From positions 1 to 64,000 of the forward strand of contig NZ_QVMQ01000015.1 in the NCBI RefSeq assembly GCF_010501105.1: a stretch of 64,000 nucleotides of DNA. The letters are read 5' to 3'. The position numbers and the translations under genes were made by a program. This document shows, piece by piece, positions 53,606 through 63,371 of the stretch (positions are counted from its first letter, which is position 1; every line of letters begins with the position of its first letter). The stretch comes from Dysgonomonas sp. 511. GTDB lineage: Bacteria > Bacteroidota > Bacteroidia > Bacteroidales > Dysgonomonadaceae. The notes below the pieces were generated by a model. The model made no database searches. It saw nothing but the letters and a program-made list of their open reading frames with translations, and was not told the DNA's origin.

Positions 53606-56044
53606 ATGTTATACGCTGACGTAGTATTACCCCTTTCACTGCAAGGACTTTACACCTATTCTATTCCCGACGGCTTAAAAGACAAAGTAACGGCAGGAAG
53701 CAGGGTTATTGTGCAGTTTGGCAAAAAGAGGTTTTATACGGCTATCGTTTTCAAGGCATATAAACCCGAAAGCGAAATACCGCACGTCAAAGAAATTGTC
53801 TCTACCCTCGAAGACTACCCGATTGTCACTCCTTCCCAGTTGCAATTTTGGAAATGGATATCGTTCTATTATATGTGTTCGCTGGGAGACGTGTACAGGG
53901 CAGCACTGCCATCAGCACTAAAACTAGAAAGCGAAACTCAGATATTACTGAATCCCGACTTTGAAAGCGATGAACCCTTATCGGAAAAAGAAAGGCTGGT
54001 CTTCTATGTTTTATCGGCAACCAAAGCCCTCAATATATCCGAAATAGAAAAACTATCAGGCATACGGAATGTAATCCCGGTAATAAAGGCTCTGGTAGAC
54101 AAACATGCAGCCTATACAAGCGAATATGTAAACAACCCTTATTCGGCAAAAACACAACCTGCCGTCCGTTTGTCGAAAGCATTTACCGATGGCGAACTTA
54201 GCGCACTGCTCGATGATCTGGGCAGGGCAAAAAAGCAGCAGCACTTACTGGCTATATTCCTGCACCTGCAAGAATCGCATAAGCCTGTATTCAAAAAAAA
54301 ACTGCTCGATGAGGCACAGGTATCGCCGGCAGTTTTGTCGGAACTTGTAAAAAAGGATATCCTCCAAATATACGATTTCGAAACAGGGCGATTCGATTAT
54401 GGCGAGACAAATCTGGATAAAGCATATACGCTCAACCCCCATCAACAGAAGGCATATAGTGAGATAAACGATTCTTTCGCCGAAAAAGACATAACCCTCC
54501 TGCATGGAGTGACATCGAGCGGAAAAACAGAAATATACATCCAGCTTATCAAAGATGCTATAAGCAAGGAAAAACAAGTACTATACCTATTGCCCGAAAT
54601 CGCGCTTACCACGCAGATAACCAACCGGCTGAAAGCCGTATTCGGCAACCGGCTGGCTGTCTACCACTCCAAATTCAATGACAACGAACGGGCAGAGACA
54701 TGGACAAAACTACTTACCAAAAGTGAGATACAGGTGGTATTGGGAGCACGATCGGCTATATTTCTTCCTTTCACTAGCTTAGGGCTGATAATAGTAGACG
54801 AAGAGCACGAAGGTTCGTACAAGCAGCAAGAGCCCGCCCCCCGCTACAATGCACGCAATGCCGCTACCATGTTGGCTAATATGTACGGTGCAAAAGTATT
54901 GCTGGGCACAGCAACCCCATCGGTAGAAACTTATTATAATGCCCTTGAAGGACGATACGGATTGGTAAAGCTAACCAAAAGGCACGAAGATATAGAACTT
55001 CCGCAAATCGAGGTTGTCAACACAAAAGAACTGAGGCGCAAGAAGCTGATGAAATCAATCCTTTCGCCACCCTTGCTCGACAGGCTTAAGAATACTTTAT
55101 CGAAACAAGAACAAGCAATATTGTTCCAGAACAGGCGGGGTTTTTCGTCCGTTTTGGAATGCAAAAGCTGTTCGTGGACACCCACCTGTGTAAACTGTGA
55201 TGTAAGCCTCACTTACCACAAGGGACAGCGTATGATGCTTTGCCACTATTGCGGCGCGGCATATCCCGTGCCTGCCGAGTGTCCCGATTGCCATTCTACC
55301 GAACTCGACAATCACGGATACGGAACGGAGCGTGTGGAGGAAGAGGTTAGGGAGCAACTGCCCGAAGCGGCAATTGCCCGTATGGACTTGGATACTACAC
55401 GTGGCAAAAAGGCTTATGAGCGAATTATTACCGATTTCGAAACGGGCAAGACAAATGTATTGATAGGTACGCAGATGGTATCGAAAGGCTTAGACTTCGA
55501 CAAGGTATCGGTAGTAGGTATCCTGAATGCCGACAACCTGATGAATTATCCGGATTTCAGAGCCTACGAGAAAGCTTACCAGCTAATGACGCAAGTAAGT
55601 GGGCGTGCAGGAAGAAAGAACAGACAAGGGCTTGTGTTATTGCAAACGGCTCATCCCTCCCACCCTATAATTTCTTATGTAAGACAAAACGATTACGAAG
55701 CTTTCTACCAGTCGCAAATAGATGAACGTAAGCTATTTCGCTACCCGCCGTTTTTCAGGCTCATTTCCATCGTTGTACGCGGACGCGACGAGCGGGTTCT
55801 TGATGAAGCAGCTATGAGTTTCACCAAGTATTTGAAACAATCTTTCGGCGAACGGGTATTAGGGCCGGGCAAGCCCCCTATCTCACGTATTCAGTCGTTA
55901 TATATCCGCACTATCTTACTAAAAGTAGAGAATAACGCTTCGATACAAAAGGTGCGCGATGCTATTATACATCATCAATCGCAACTGTTCGCCAACGCAT
56001 CATTCAAAGGCATATTGTTGCATTACGATGTCGACCCACAGTAA
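53606..56044 (+). CDS. priA: primosomal replication helicase PriA
   Basis: Restarts stalled replication forks by 3'-5' unwinding and loading of the replicative helicase. It has 812 residues: N-terminal 3'-DNA-binding and winged-helix domains (about 1-260), helicase core with Walker A HGVTSSGKTEIYI (about 297) and DEEH box IIVDEEHEGSYKQQ (about 397), the zinc-binding insertion with paired CxxC motifs (about 520-570: CKSCSWTPTCVNC, CHYCG, CPDCH), and C-terminal motifs VSGRAGRKNRQG. Full length. A terminator follows. Confidence 0.96.
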   Translation: MLYADVVLPLSLQGLYTYSIPDGLKDKVTAGSRVIVQFGKKRFYTAIVFKAYKPESEIPHVKEIVSTLEDYPIVTPSQLQFWKWISFYYMCSLGDVYRAALPSALKLESETQILLNPDFESDEPLSEKERLVFYVLSATKALNISEIEKLSGIRNVIPVIKALVDKHAAYTSEYVNNPYSAKTQPAVRLSKAFTDGELSALLDDLGRAKKQQHLLAIFLHLQESHKPVFKKKLLDEAQVSPAVLSELVKKDILQIYDFETGRFDYGETNLDKAYTLNPHQQKAYSEINDSFAEKDITLLHGVTSSGKTEIYIQLIKDAISKEKQVLYLLPEIALTTQITNRLKAVFGNRLAVYHSKFNDNERAETWTKLLTKSEIQVVLGARSAIFLPFTSLGLIIVDEEHEGSYKQQEPAPRYNARNAATMLANMYGAKVLLGTATPSVETYYNALEGRYGLVKLTKRHEDIELPQIEVVNTKELRRKKLMKSILSPPLLDRLKNTLSKQEQAILFQNRRGFSSVLECKSCSWTPTCVNCDVSLTYHKGQRMMLCHYCGAAYPVPAECPDCHSTELDNHGYGTERVEEEVREQLPEAAIARMDLDTTRGKKAYERIITDFETGKTNVLIGTQMVSKGLDFDKVSVVGILNADNLMNYPDFRAYEKAYQLMTQVSGRAGRKNRQGLVLLQTAHPSHPIISYVRQNDYEAFYQSQIDERKLFRYPPFFRLISIVVRGRDERVLDEAAMSFTKYLKQSFGERVLGPGKPPISRIQSLYIRTILLKVENNASIQKVRDAIIHHQSQLFANASFKGILLHYDVDPQ

Positions 56045-56060
56045 GCAGGAGTATAAAAAA

Positions 56061-56103
56061 ACACCGGAATGAGCTACTGGAGCATCGTATCCGGTGTATT
56101 TTT
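56061..56103 (+). terminator. terminator of priA
   Basis: ACACCGGA (56061-56068) pairs with TCCGGTGT (56090-56097), preceded by an A-run and followed by ATTTTTG. It lies between the priA stop and the 3' end of the convergent tRNA gene, and could serve both strands. Confidence 0.75.
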
Positions 56104-56104
56104 G

Positions 56105-56176
56105 TAGCACAGCCAGGAATCGAACCTGAATCTAAAGTTTAGGAAACTTCTATTCTATCCATTGAACTACTGCGCC
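56105..56176 (-). tRNA. tRNA-Arg (anticodon CCU)
   Basis: Folds as a complete cloverleaf on the minus strand: acceptor GGCGCAG with CTGTGCT, D stem GTTC/GAAT, anticodon stem GAAGT/ACTTT around TTCCTAA (anticodon CCT) and T arm with loop TTCGATT. The discriminator is A, and the CCA end is not encoded. The acceptor contains two G-U pairs. It reads AGG codons. Confidence 0.95.
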
Positions 56177-56404
56177 ATCTGGCTTGCATTTTCTTAAACG
56201 CAGTACAAAAATAAAAGAAAATCCGGTATAAGCCAACATTGGTACAAAATTATTTATTATATCAACAATATTCTCTTCTGTATCATCTCCCTAAAAAATG
56301 TTAGTAAATAAAGATTATCAGCAGAATATCTTTAACATTTGAATACAAGAATGTATCTTTACACCAACGTATTTTAATAAAAATTTAAGGAGATTCCCCA
56401 AAAA

Positions 56405-56995
56405 ATGATCCAGATAGACGACACCATTGTTTCTTTAGATATTATAGAAGAGAATTTTTTGTGTAACCTGTGTGCCTGCAAAGGTGAGTGCTGTGTAGAA
56501 GGAGACTCGGGTGCACCGCTTTTAGATGTAGAGGTGAAAGTTATAGAAGATTTACTGCCCGTAGTGTGGGACGACCTCTCTGACCCGGCAAAAAAAGTAA
56601 TAGAACAACAAGGCGTAGCCTATGAAGACCACGACGGGGAGATGGTAACCTCTATCGTCAACGGCAAAGACTGCGTTTTCACATATTACGATGAAACCGG
56701 AGTATGCAAATGCGCTATAGAAAAAGCATACCGCGAGGGTAAAACAGACTTCTACAAGCCCATTTCGTGCCACCTCTATCCTATCCGCCTGCAAAAATAC
56801 AAGGAATTTGTAGCCGTAAACTACCATCGTTGGCGCGTATGCAAGCCGGCCGTAGAATTAGGGAACAAAGAAGGACTGAAAATCTATCAGTTCCTCAAAG
56901 AACCCCTTATCAGATGTTTCGGCGAAGATTGGTACAACGAGTTGGTATTAATAGCCCAGGAATACAACAAACAGAATCAGGATAAAAACGAATAA
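56405..56995 (+). CDS. DUF3109 cysteine-rich protein
   Basis: A 196-residue cytosolic protein of the DUF3109 family, common in Bacteroidetes. It carries a cysteine cluster near the start (FLCNLCACKGECCVEGD, about 18-34) and more cysteines at about 98-124 (GKDCVF, VCKCAIE, ISCHLYPIR) and 148 (RVCKP). The pattern suggests a metal or iron-sulfur site, as in the related CxxCxxCC zinc/iron-chelating families. The function is unknown. It has an AAGGAG site upstream and is the first gene of a tight unit with the Nudix and TPR genes (gap of 2 bp). Confidence 0.85.
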   Translation: MIQIDDTIVSLDIIEENFLCNLCACKGECCVEGDSGAPLLDVEVKVIEDLLPVVWDDLSDPAKKVIEQQGVAYEDHDGEMVTSIVNGKDCVFTYYDETGVCKCAIEKAYREGKTDFYKPISCHLYPIRLQKYKEFVAVNYHRWRVCKPAVELGNKEGLKIYQFLKEPLIRCFGEDWYNELVLIAQEYNKQNQDKNE

Positions 56996-56997
56996 CC

Positions 56998-57519
56998 ATG
57001 CACCCATTAGCCCAGTTCAAGTACTGCCCCAAATGCGGGTCAAACCATTTTGTAGAAAACAACTTTAAGTCGAAAAGATGTGAATCGTGCGGCTTTGTCT
57101 ATTACTTCAACTCATGTTCGTCAACCATTGCCCTCATCATCAACAACAATAAAGAATTGTTGGTAGCCACACGCGCCCACGAACCCGTAAAAGGCACACT
57201 CGACCTGCCCGGCGGATTTGTCGATATGAACGAAACAGGCGAGCAAGCTGTTATACGTGAAGTAAAAGAAGAAACAGGCTTGACCGTAAATGAAGTGAAA
57301 TACCTGTTTTCGATACCAAATATTTATGTTTACTCTGGATTTGAAGTACATACACTGGATTTGGTTTACATGTGCATGGTCGACGACTTGTCGAATATGA
57401 AAGCAGAAGACGATGTCGCCAACCTGCAATTTATAAAAATATCTGAACTTAACCCCGAACTATTTGGTTTACTATCTGTGAAAGAAGTTGTAAAGGAAAT
57501 ACAAATGATGAAAATATGA
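56998..57519 (+). CDS. Nudix hydrolase with N-terminal zinc ribbon
   Basis: A 173-residue protein. A zinc ribbon with CPKCG (about 10) and CESCG (about 30) precedes a complete Nudix box, GGFVDMNETGEQA then VIREVKEETGLT (about 65-89), which binds Mg2+ and cleaves nucleoside diphosphates linked to other moieties. The zinc ribbon recalls NudC-type NADH pyrophosphatases, but the chain is shorter and the NudC SQPWPFPQS signature is absent. Its stop overlaps the TPR gene start by 4 bp (ATGA). Confidence 0.88.
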   Translation: MHPLAQFKYCPKCGSNHFVENNFKSKRCESCGFVYYFNSCSSTIALIINNNKELLVATRAHEPVKGTLDLPGGFVDMNETGEQAVIREVKEETGLTVNEVKYLFSIPNIYVYSGFEVHTLDLVYMCMVDDLSNMKAEDDVANLQFIKISELNPELFGLLSVKEVVKEIQMMKI

Positions 57520-60509
57520 AGAAACTATTTGTTGCTTTAGCTGTTGCAATCAGTGTTCAATCAGGTTATGCTCAAAAATCTGCCTATACGGAAATGCCCG
57601 ACAGGCTCTACTCGCAAGGCAAGGAAATGTACCTCGACAATAATTATGTAGGAGCCATCAATACCCTCGAACAGTTCAGGCAAATATCGAAAGACGAAGC
57701 CCTGATCGAAGAAGCCGACTTTATGATTATCGCCTCCATGTATTACAGAGGCAATGCAAATGCCGGCGACTTGCTGAAAGACTACCTCGAAAAATATCCC
57801 GAAAGCTACCATCGCAACCAATTGACCTTCTTCATCGGATCGTTCCATTTTGCCGAAAAAGATTGGAAAAGAGCATTGTACTGGCTTGCCGATTCCGACA
57901 TAGATTACCTCAACGAAAAAGAACAAGCCGATTGCAGCTACCGCATGGCATATTCATTCCTTCAAACGGGAAACAGAGCCGAAGCCAAACGGCTGTTCGG
58001 TTTGCTTACCAAAAACAGCAAGGAATATCTCGACCCTGCATCTTTCTATCTGGCATATACCCATTTTCAGGATGGGGAGTACGAGCAAGCCATACCAACT
58101 TTTACCGACCTGAAAAACAGGAAGGAATACCGCGAGGATGCTACGTTCTACCTCATGCAAAGCAATTTCCTGCAAGGCGATATAGATGCCACTATCGACG
58201 AAGCCCGCGATTACCTGATGTCTTATCCCAATAGCAGAAATACGGCAGAAGTCTATAGGCTGCTGGGAAACAGCTATTATCGGAAAGGCAACATGGACGG
58301 AGCCATAGACGCATATCAAAACTATGTATATCGCGAATCGAGCCCAAACCGTGAAGATATGTACCAACTTGCCGATGCCTACTACAGAAAACAAATGTAC
58401 GACAATGCCATAGAAAATCTTAATGGGGTAGCTACAACCGGCGATGTGGTAGGGCAAGCCGGGAATATGCTTCTGGGACTATCGTACCTCAAAATAAATG
58501 ACCACCAGAATGCTGCAACAGCCTTCGATGCTGCCGCAAGCGTTACTTACGACCGCTCTATCAGCGAAAAGGCTCTTTACAATTATGTGATATTGGCCAA
58601 CAGGAGTGGCAGTTCAGCATTCAACGAAGCTGTAAGCGCAGCACAGCGTTTCTTCAACGAATACCCGTCGTCGCAATACACCAACGATGTCAGCAACGCA
58701 CTGGCCAACACCCTGCTCTCTTCTAAAAATTACGATGCCGCCCTGTCTGCCATCAATAGCCTGACCAACCCCGGCAAGCAAATACTTACAGTGAAACAAG
58801 TAGTTCTCTATCAGATAGGTGTACAGGAATATATCGACGGAAGGTACGACAATGCCAACCGCCAGCTCAATGCCGCCATTACTATGGGCGAATACGACAG
58901 TCAGGCCCGGAAAGAGGCTTATTTCTGGAGAGGAGAAACAGCATACCGGCGGGGAAATTATAGTTCTGCCGCCAGCGATTACAATACTTATATTTCGCAG
59001 TCTACATCCAAGCAGGCAAATTACTCCCTGGCTCTCTATAATTTGGGCTACGCATACTTCCAGTCGAAGAACTACAGCAATGCCCTGACAAATTTCAGGA
59101 AATATATTTCGGCAGAGAGCAACCGCAAATCGCCCAATTATACCGATGCCCTGAACAGGATTGGCGACTGCTACCTGCAAAGCCGTAATTTCAGCCAGGC
59201 CGAAAACTATTACTCACAAGCGGCAAATACCAGTCCGCAAAGTGCTGATTATGCAGAATATCAGAAAGCGTTCGTATTAGGCATGCAACGCAACTATAAC
59301 GGCAAGATAGCAACCCTCAACAATATGATGTCCAGGTATCCCAACTCGGAATATTACGACGATGCCCTGTTCGAAAAAAGCCGTGCACTGGTTATGCTTG
59401 GCAATGAAAGCGAAGCTATCACTGTTCTCGAACAACTATTGCGCGAACGTCCTAAGTCCGACCTTGCCCCGAAAGCAGGCATTCAGTTGGGGCAGCTATA
59501 TTTCAATGCAAACAACCACCAGAAAGCAATCACAGCATATAAGAATGTAATAGAAGCCGCGCCAAACACAGAAGAAGCACGGACTGCAATACAAAGCCTC
59601 GAAGGTGTTTACAGGGATATCAACGATATCAGCGCATACGCTTCCTATGCCAATTCGCTGGGAAAAGGAACAGTAATATCTGCCAGCCGTCAGGATTCGC
59701 TTACATATCAGGCAGCATCGGATATCTACATGAAAGGAAAGAAATCCGAAGCCAGGACAGCTTTGCAAAAATACCTGCAAACATATCCTCGCGGAGTATT
59801 CTCCAGCGATGCCCGTTTCTATCTGGGAACAATAGCTTTCGACATGAAAGATTATGACACGGCACAGGGTTACTTCAAGGAGGTGGTGAAGTCCAACAAT
59901 CCGAAATATCTGGAAAAATCATTGATTATCGTTTCGGATATAGAATATAATAAGCAGGACTACCAATCGGCCTATGCCACATATGAGCAACTTAACAAAG
60001 TAGCCACCAGCAACGAAAACAGGGCTATAGCCCAACTAGGAATGCTGCGTTGCGCCAACCTGATGAAGAAAGACAGTGAAGTAGTGGCTGCCGCCACCAA
60101 AATACTACAAGGCACCAACACTGCCGCCGTAACCGAAGAAGCCCGCTTCTACAGAGGCAAGTCTCTTTACAATATGGGGCAGAACAGCAAGGCCGTTGCC
60201 GATCTGGAACAAGTGGCTAAGAGCTCAAAAACGGAAGTGGGTGCAGAATCGAAATACCTGCTGGCTGAGATATATTATCAGACCAAAAATTATGCTAAGG
60301 CTGAGAACCATATAAAAGCATTCTTAAGTTCCAATCCATCGAACCAGTACTGGGCTGCACGTTCCATCATCGTATTGAGCGATGTATATGCCGCCCAAGG
60401 GAAGAATACTGCAGCACGTGATTATCTTACAGGCCTGCAAATGAACTATAAAGGTTCGGAAGCTGATATACGGGAGATGGTATCATCGCGTTTAACTAAA
60501 CTGAAATAA
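57516..60509 (+). CDS. large secreted tetratricopeptide repeat protein
   Basis: A 997-residue protein with a signal peptide (about 1-19, ending GYAQ), otherwise built almost wholly of helical repeats: many TPR/Sel1-like units such as YRLLGNSYYRKGNMDGAIDA, YNLGYAYFQSKNYSNALTNF and FYLGTIAFDMKDYDTAQGYF. It resembles outer-membrane-associated TPR scaffolds (BamD/YbgF-like arrays) but is far longer. No lipobox is present. The start overlaps the Nudix stop, and the beta-barrel gene follows after 40 bp, suggesting a periplasmic scaffold that works with that barrel. Confidence 0.85.
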   Translation: MKKLFVALAVAISVQSGYAQKSAYTEMPDRLYSQGKEMYLDNNYVGAINTLEQFRQISKDEALIEEADFMIIASMYYRGNANAGDLLKDYLEKYPESYHRNQLTFFIGSFHFAEKDWKRALYWLADSDIDYLNEKEQADCSYRMAYSFLQTGNRAEAKRLFGLLTKNSKEYLDPASFYLAYTHFQDGEYEQAIPTFTDLKNRKEYREDATFYLMQSNFLQGDIDATIDEARDYLMSYPNSRNTAEVYRLLGNSYYRKGNMDGAIDAYQNYVYRESSPNREDMYQLADAYYRKQMYDNAIENLNGVATTGDVVGQAGNMLLGLSYLKINDHQNAATAFDAAASVTYDRSISEKALYNYVILANRSGSSAFNEAVSAAQRFFNEYPSSQYTNDVSNALANTLLSSKNYDAALSAINSLTNPGKQILTVKQVVLYQIGVQEYIDGRYDNANRQLNAAITMGEYDSQARKEAYFWRGETAYRRGNYSSAASDYNTYISQSTSKQANYSLALYNLGYAYFQSKNYSNALTNFRKYISAESNRKSPNYTDALNRIGDCYLQSRNFSQAENYYSQAANTSPQSADYAEYQKAFVLGMQRNYNGKIATLNNMMSRYPNSEYYDDALFEKSRALVMLGNESEAITVLEQLLRERPKSDLAPKAGIQLGQLYFNANNHQKAITAYKNVIEAAPNTEEARTAIQSLEGVYRDINDISAYASYANSLGKGTVISASRQDSLTYQAASDIYMKGKKSEARTALQKYLQTYPRGVFSSDARFYLGTIAFDMKDYDTAQGYFKEVVKSNNPKYLEKSLIIVSDIEYNKQDYQSAYATYEQLNKVATSNENRAIAQLGMLRCANLMKKDSEVVAAATKILQGTNTAAVTEEARFYRGKSLYNMGQNSKAVADLEQVAKSSKTEVGAESKYLLAEIYYQTKNYAKAENHIKAFLSSNPSNQYWAARSIIVLSDVYAAQGKNTAARDYLTGLQMNYKGSEADIREMVSSRLTKLK

Positions 60510-60549
60510 CAAACTGTAGTACAATGTTTAATTCAGAAAAACAATAACA

Positions 60550-62367
60550 ATGAATACATCATATAAATACATTCTCACTATAGTCGTAGCCTTTATAACC
60601 ATAAATGCCTCAGCCCAAAGAGACTCTACCGAATTGAAACGGCAGGTTTCTATCGACCGTAATCTCGATCCCAGCGTAAAAAGTGCAAATAAGCTGAATA
60701 CACTGCCTACTATATATACACCACCGGTCGGCTCCTCCAATTTCAGCTACATCACCTCTGCGCCCCAGATCAGCCTGGATCACAATTATCTGGGTAGATC
60801 TACCCCCTCGGAAGTAGGGACAACCATTGACTTCAGCAAGAAGCGCGGCTATATCACTTTGGGGGCAGGCACACACAACAATCTTGATGGAGCTGTAGGC
60901 TACAGGGTTGTAGATGCCCGCAACGACAGGCTCGATATCTTTGCCACACATAGTTCGACCAAAGCAGATATAGACTATCTGAACGGGAGCAAATATATCT
61001 TCGACGATGTAAAGGCCAAGTATGCAAATACAGTTGCCAACCTGAAATACCAGCATTTGTTCGATATGTCGCTTATCACTGTAGACGGTTCGTATCAGAA
61101 TATGTCGTACAACTATTACGGCAACTCGTTCTACCCTAAAGACGAAACGTTCTTCCCATTCGATGTATCATCGCGCCAACGCGTGCAGATTATCAATGTA
61201 GGAGCATCAGCTCGATCGTTTATCGAAACAGAAGAAGGACTTAAATACCGGGGAGGAATACGCTACCGTAACTTCAAAAGCAAGTATGGCTTTGCTACCG
61301 ACGAAAAAGGACCTAAAGGCGGGTTGTTCAATTTCGATATAGACCTGCATTCCGAATTTGGTGCTGATAAGGAGCTGGGTATAACCGGCAACGTTACCAA
61401 CCAGTCGTTCAGTGGCGTAAACAAAGACATTTATGGAGCAGATGCATTCCACGGTTTTACCAACATTACCGCAAGCCCTTATTTCAACCTTACCGGCCTG
61501 AACTGGAAAATAAGCCTGGGGCTGAATATCAACAGCATATTCGATGTAAAGACTAAATTCCTGTTCACACCAAATGTTATTGCCGAAACGAAGATATACG
61601 AGGTAAACACTATATATGCCAAAGTAACCGGAGGTGTAAACGAGAATACTTATATCGACATTTTGCAGGAAAACCGCTATGCAACACCATTGTCGCGCAT
61701 AGAATACTCGAAGACCAAATACGACCTTACCATCGGATTCAAGTCGGGAGTAATCAGCGGGCTCGAATTTGATGTATTTGCCGGATATAAGAAGACAGAT
61801 AAAGACCACCTGTATATAGCACAATCCACCTATGTTCCTGATCCTGCGGGCGAACCGAACGAAAGGCTATATCTGGCAAATGTAGGTACACCTGCATATG
61901 CCAATATAGCAACCGGAAGCGTAGGAGGTGTGATTAAAACATTGCTCATCCCCTATACCGACCTATCGGCAAAGGCTACGGCCTATTTCTATAATGTAAA
62001 ATACACCGATGGCTATGTCAATTTCATCGAAAAAGAGGTTTTTGCCGAGCAAAAGGCCTGGGGACGCCCATCATTTACATTCGACCTGTCGGCCGATGTG
62101 AAACCGATAGATAATCTCATCCTGTCGTTAGGCTATATGCTCGGACTGGGACGTAAGGCATATCTTCAGGATCGTGCCAGCGCAAAATATCAATCGGTAA
62201 AAATGAAAGATATCAACGAACTGAATTTCAGGGCTGAATACCAAATTACAGACTGGGTATCGGCAAATTTCAGGTTGAACAACCTGCTGTTTCAGAAATA
62301 TGAACTGCAACACGGATACCCAATGCAGGGGTTCAACTTCTTAGGCGGGTTAAGCTTTAAATTTTAG
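60550..62367 (+). CDS. TonB-receptor-like outer membrane beta-barrel without plug
   Basis: A 605-residue protein: signal peptide about 1-22 (ending ASAQ), a short N-terminal segment with VSIDRNLDPSVKSANKLNTL (about 35-54) and then a long run of amphipathic strands ending with NFLGGLSFKF, the terminal aromatic typical of outer membrane barrels. It resembles the barrel half of TonB-dependent receptors but lacks a plug and a carboxypeptidase-like domain. It is paired with the TPR gene upstream; the gap to the next gene is only 4 bp. Confidence 0.8.
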   Translation: MNTSYKYILTIVVAFITINASAQRDSTELKRQVSIDRNLDPSVKSANKLNTLPTIYTPPVGSSNFSYITSAPQISLDHNYLGRSTPSEVGTTIDFSKKRGYITLGAGTHNNLDGAVGYRVVDARNDRLDIFATHSSTKADIDYLNGSKYIFDDVKAKYANTVANLKYQHLFDMSLITVDGSYQNMSYNYYGNSFYPKDETFFPFDVSSRQRVQIINVGASARSFIETEEGLKYRGGIRYRNFKSKYGFATDEKGPKGGLFNFDIDLHSEFGADKELGITGNVTNQSFSGVNKDIYGADAFHGFTNITASPYFNLTGLNWKISLGLNINSIFDVKTKFLFTPNVIAETKIYEVNTIYAKVTGGVNENTYIDILQENRYATPLSRIEYSKTKYDLTIGFKSGVISGLEFDVFAGYKKTDKDHLYIAQSTYVPDPAGEPNERLYLANVGTPAYANIATGSVGGVIKTLLIPYTDLSAKATAYFYNVKYTDGYVNFIEKEVFAEQKAWGRPSFTFDLSADVKPIDNLILSLGYMLGLGRKAYLQDRASAKYQSVKMKDINELNFRAEYQITDWVSANFRLNNLLFQKYELQHGYPMQGFNFLGGLSFKF

Positions 62368-62371
62368 ATAT

Positions 62372-63352
62372 ATGAAAGACATTAGATGGGGCATCATTGG
62401 TGTCGGCAATGTAACCGAACGAAAGAGCGGCCCTGCATTTTACAAGATAGGCCATTCGTCGCTGGTCGCCGTTATGCGCAGGGATGAAGCTAAGGCTAAG
62501 GATTTTGCCAAACGACATAACGTAGAGAAATACTATACCAACGCCGACGACCTTATTGACGATCGGGAAGTAGACGCCATATATGTAGCTACTCCTCCTT
62601 CATCGCATAAGGAATACACCATAAAGGCCTTGCAGGCGGGCAAACCGGTATATGTGGAAAAGCCGATGGCTATGGACTACAGCGAATGCCTCGAAATGAT
62701 AGAGGCAGCAAAAGAAGCCGGAATGAAACTGTTTGTAGCCTATTACCGCAGGGCATTACCATATTTTCAGAAAGTAAAAGAATTGCTCGACAGCGGTGCC
62801 ATCGGCAAAGTGACCACCGTAGACATCAAGCTGATACGCGCAGCAGGAGAAGCCGATAAAGACATCAATACCCAGCCTTGGCGGGTGAAAAAGGAAATTG
62901 CAGGCGATGGATATTTCTTCGACCTTGCCCCACATACGCTCGATATACTCGACTTCCTGCTTGGCGAAATAGAAGATGCCAAAGGCTATGCCGAAAACAT
63001 CGGAGGATACTACTCGGTATCGGATACCATATCTGCCATCCTGAAATTCAAATCAGGCGCAATTGGCACAGGCTTATGGAGCTTTATCAGCCCGAAAGAA
63101 GCCGAACAGGATACCGTAACACTGACCGGCGATAAGGGTTGCCTCAAATTCAATACGTTCTCATTCCAGCCGATAGCCCTGATAGCAGGCGACAGGGTAG
63201 AATATTACGAAACCGAACAACCGGAGCATATCCAGCAACCTCTCATCCAGTCTATAGTAGATGAGTTGAGGGGCGTAGGCTCTTGCCCGTCAACAGGTAT
63301 ATCCGGTGCGCGTACTTCGCACATTATGGACCTGATAACAAAGAAAGGCTGA
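62372..63352 (+). CDS. Gfo/Idh/MocA family oxidoreductase
   Basis: A 326-residue NAD(P)-dependent oxidoreductase. The N-terminal Rossmann domain has GVGNVTERKSGPAF (about 9) and VATPPSSHKEY (about 71), and the signature lysine/proline EKPMAMDYSEC is near 96; the C-terminal alpha/beta domain carries the histidine in DLAPHTLDILDFLLG (about 186). Substrates in this family are sugars, inositols or related polyols; the specific one cannot be told. It starts 4 bp after the barrel gene. Confidence 0.9.
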   Translation: MKDIRWGIIGVGNVTERKSGPAFYKIGHSSLVAVMRRDEAKAKDFAKRHNVEKYYTNADDLIDDREVDAIYVATPPSSHKEYTIKALQAGKPVYVEKPMAMDYSECLEMIEAAKEAGMKLFVAYYRRALPYFQKVKELLDSGAIGKVTTVDIKLIRAAGEADKDINTQPWRVKKEIAGDGYFFDLAPHTLDILDFLLGEIEDAKGYAENIGGYYSVSDTISAILKFKSGAIGTGLWSFISPKEAEQDTVTLTGDKGCLKFNTFSFQPIALIAGDRVEYYETEQPEHIQQPLIQSIVDELRGVGSCPSTGISGARTSHIMDLITKKG

Positions 63353-63371
63353 GGCAATTACCTCAGTCTTT
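63344..63371. terminator. bidirectional terminator between the oxidoreductase and MFS genes
   Basis: An 11-bp stem with one G-U pair (63344-63354 with 63361-63371) around CAATTA, flanked by A-rich and T-rich tracts. It overlaps the stop codons of both convergent genes. Confidence 0.75.

Noticed and set aside
57516-60509. Calling the long repeat-rich region a DNA repeat or CRISPR-like array
   Set aside because: The repetition is at the protein level (degenerate TPR units) with no repeated DNA words at fixed spacing.
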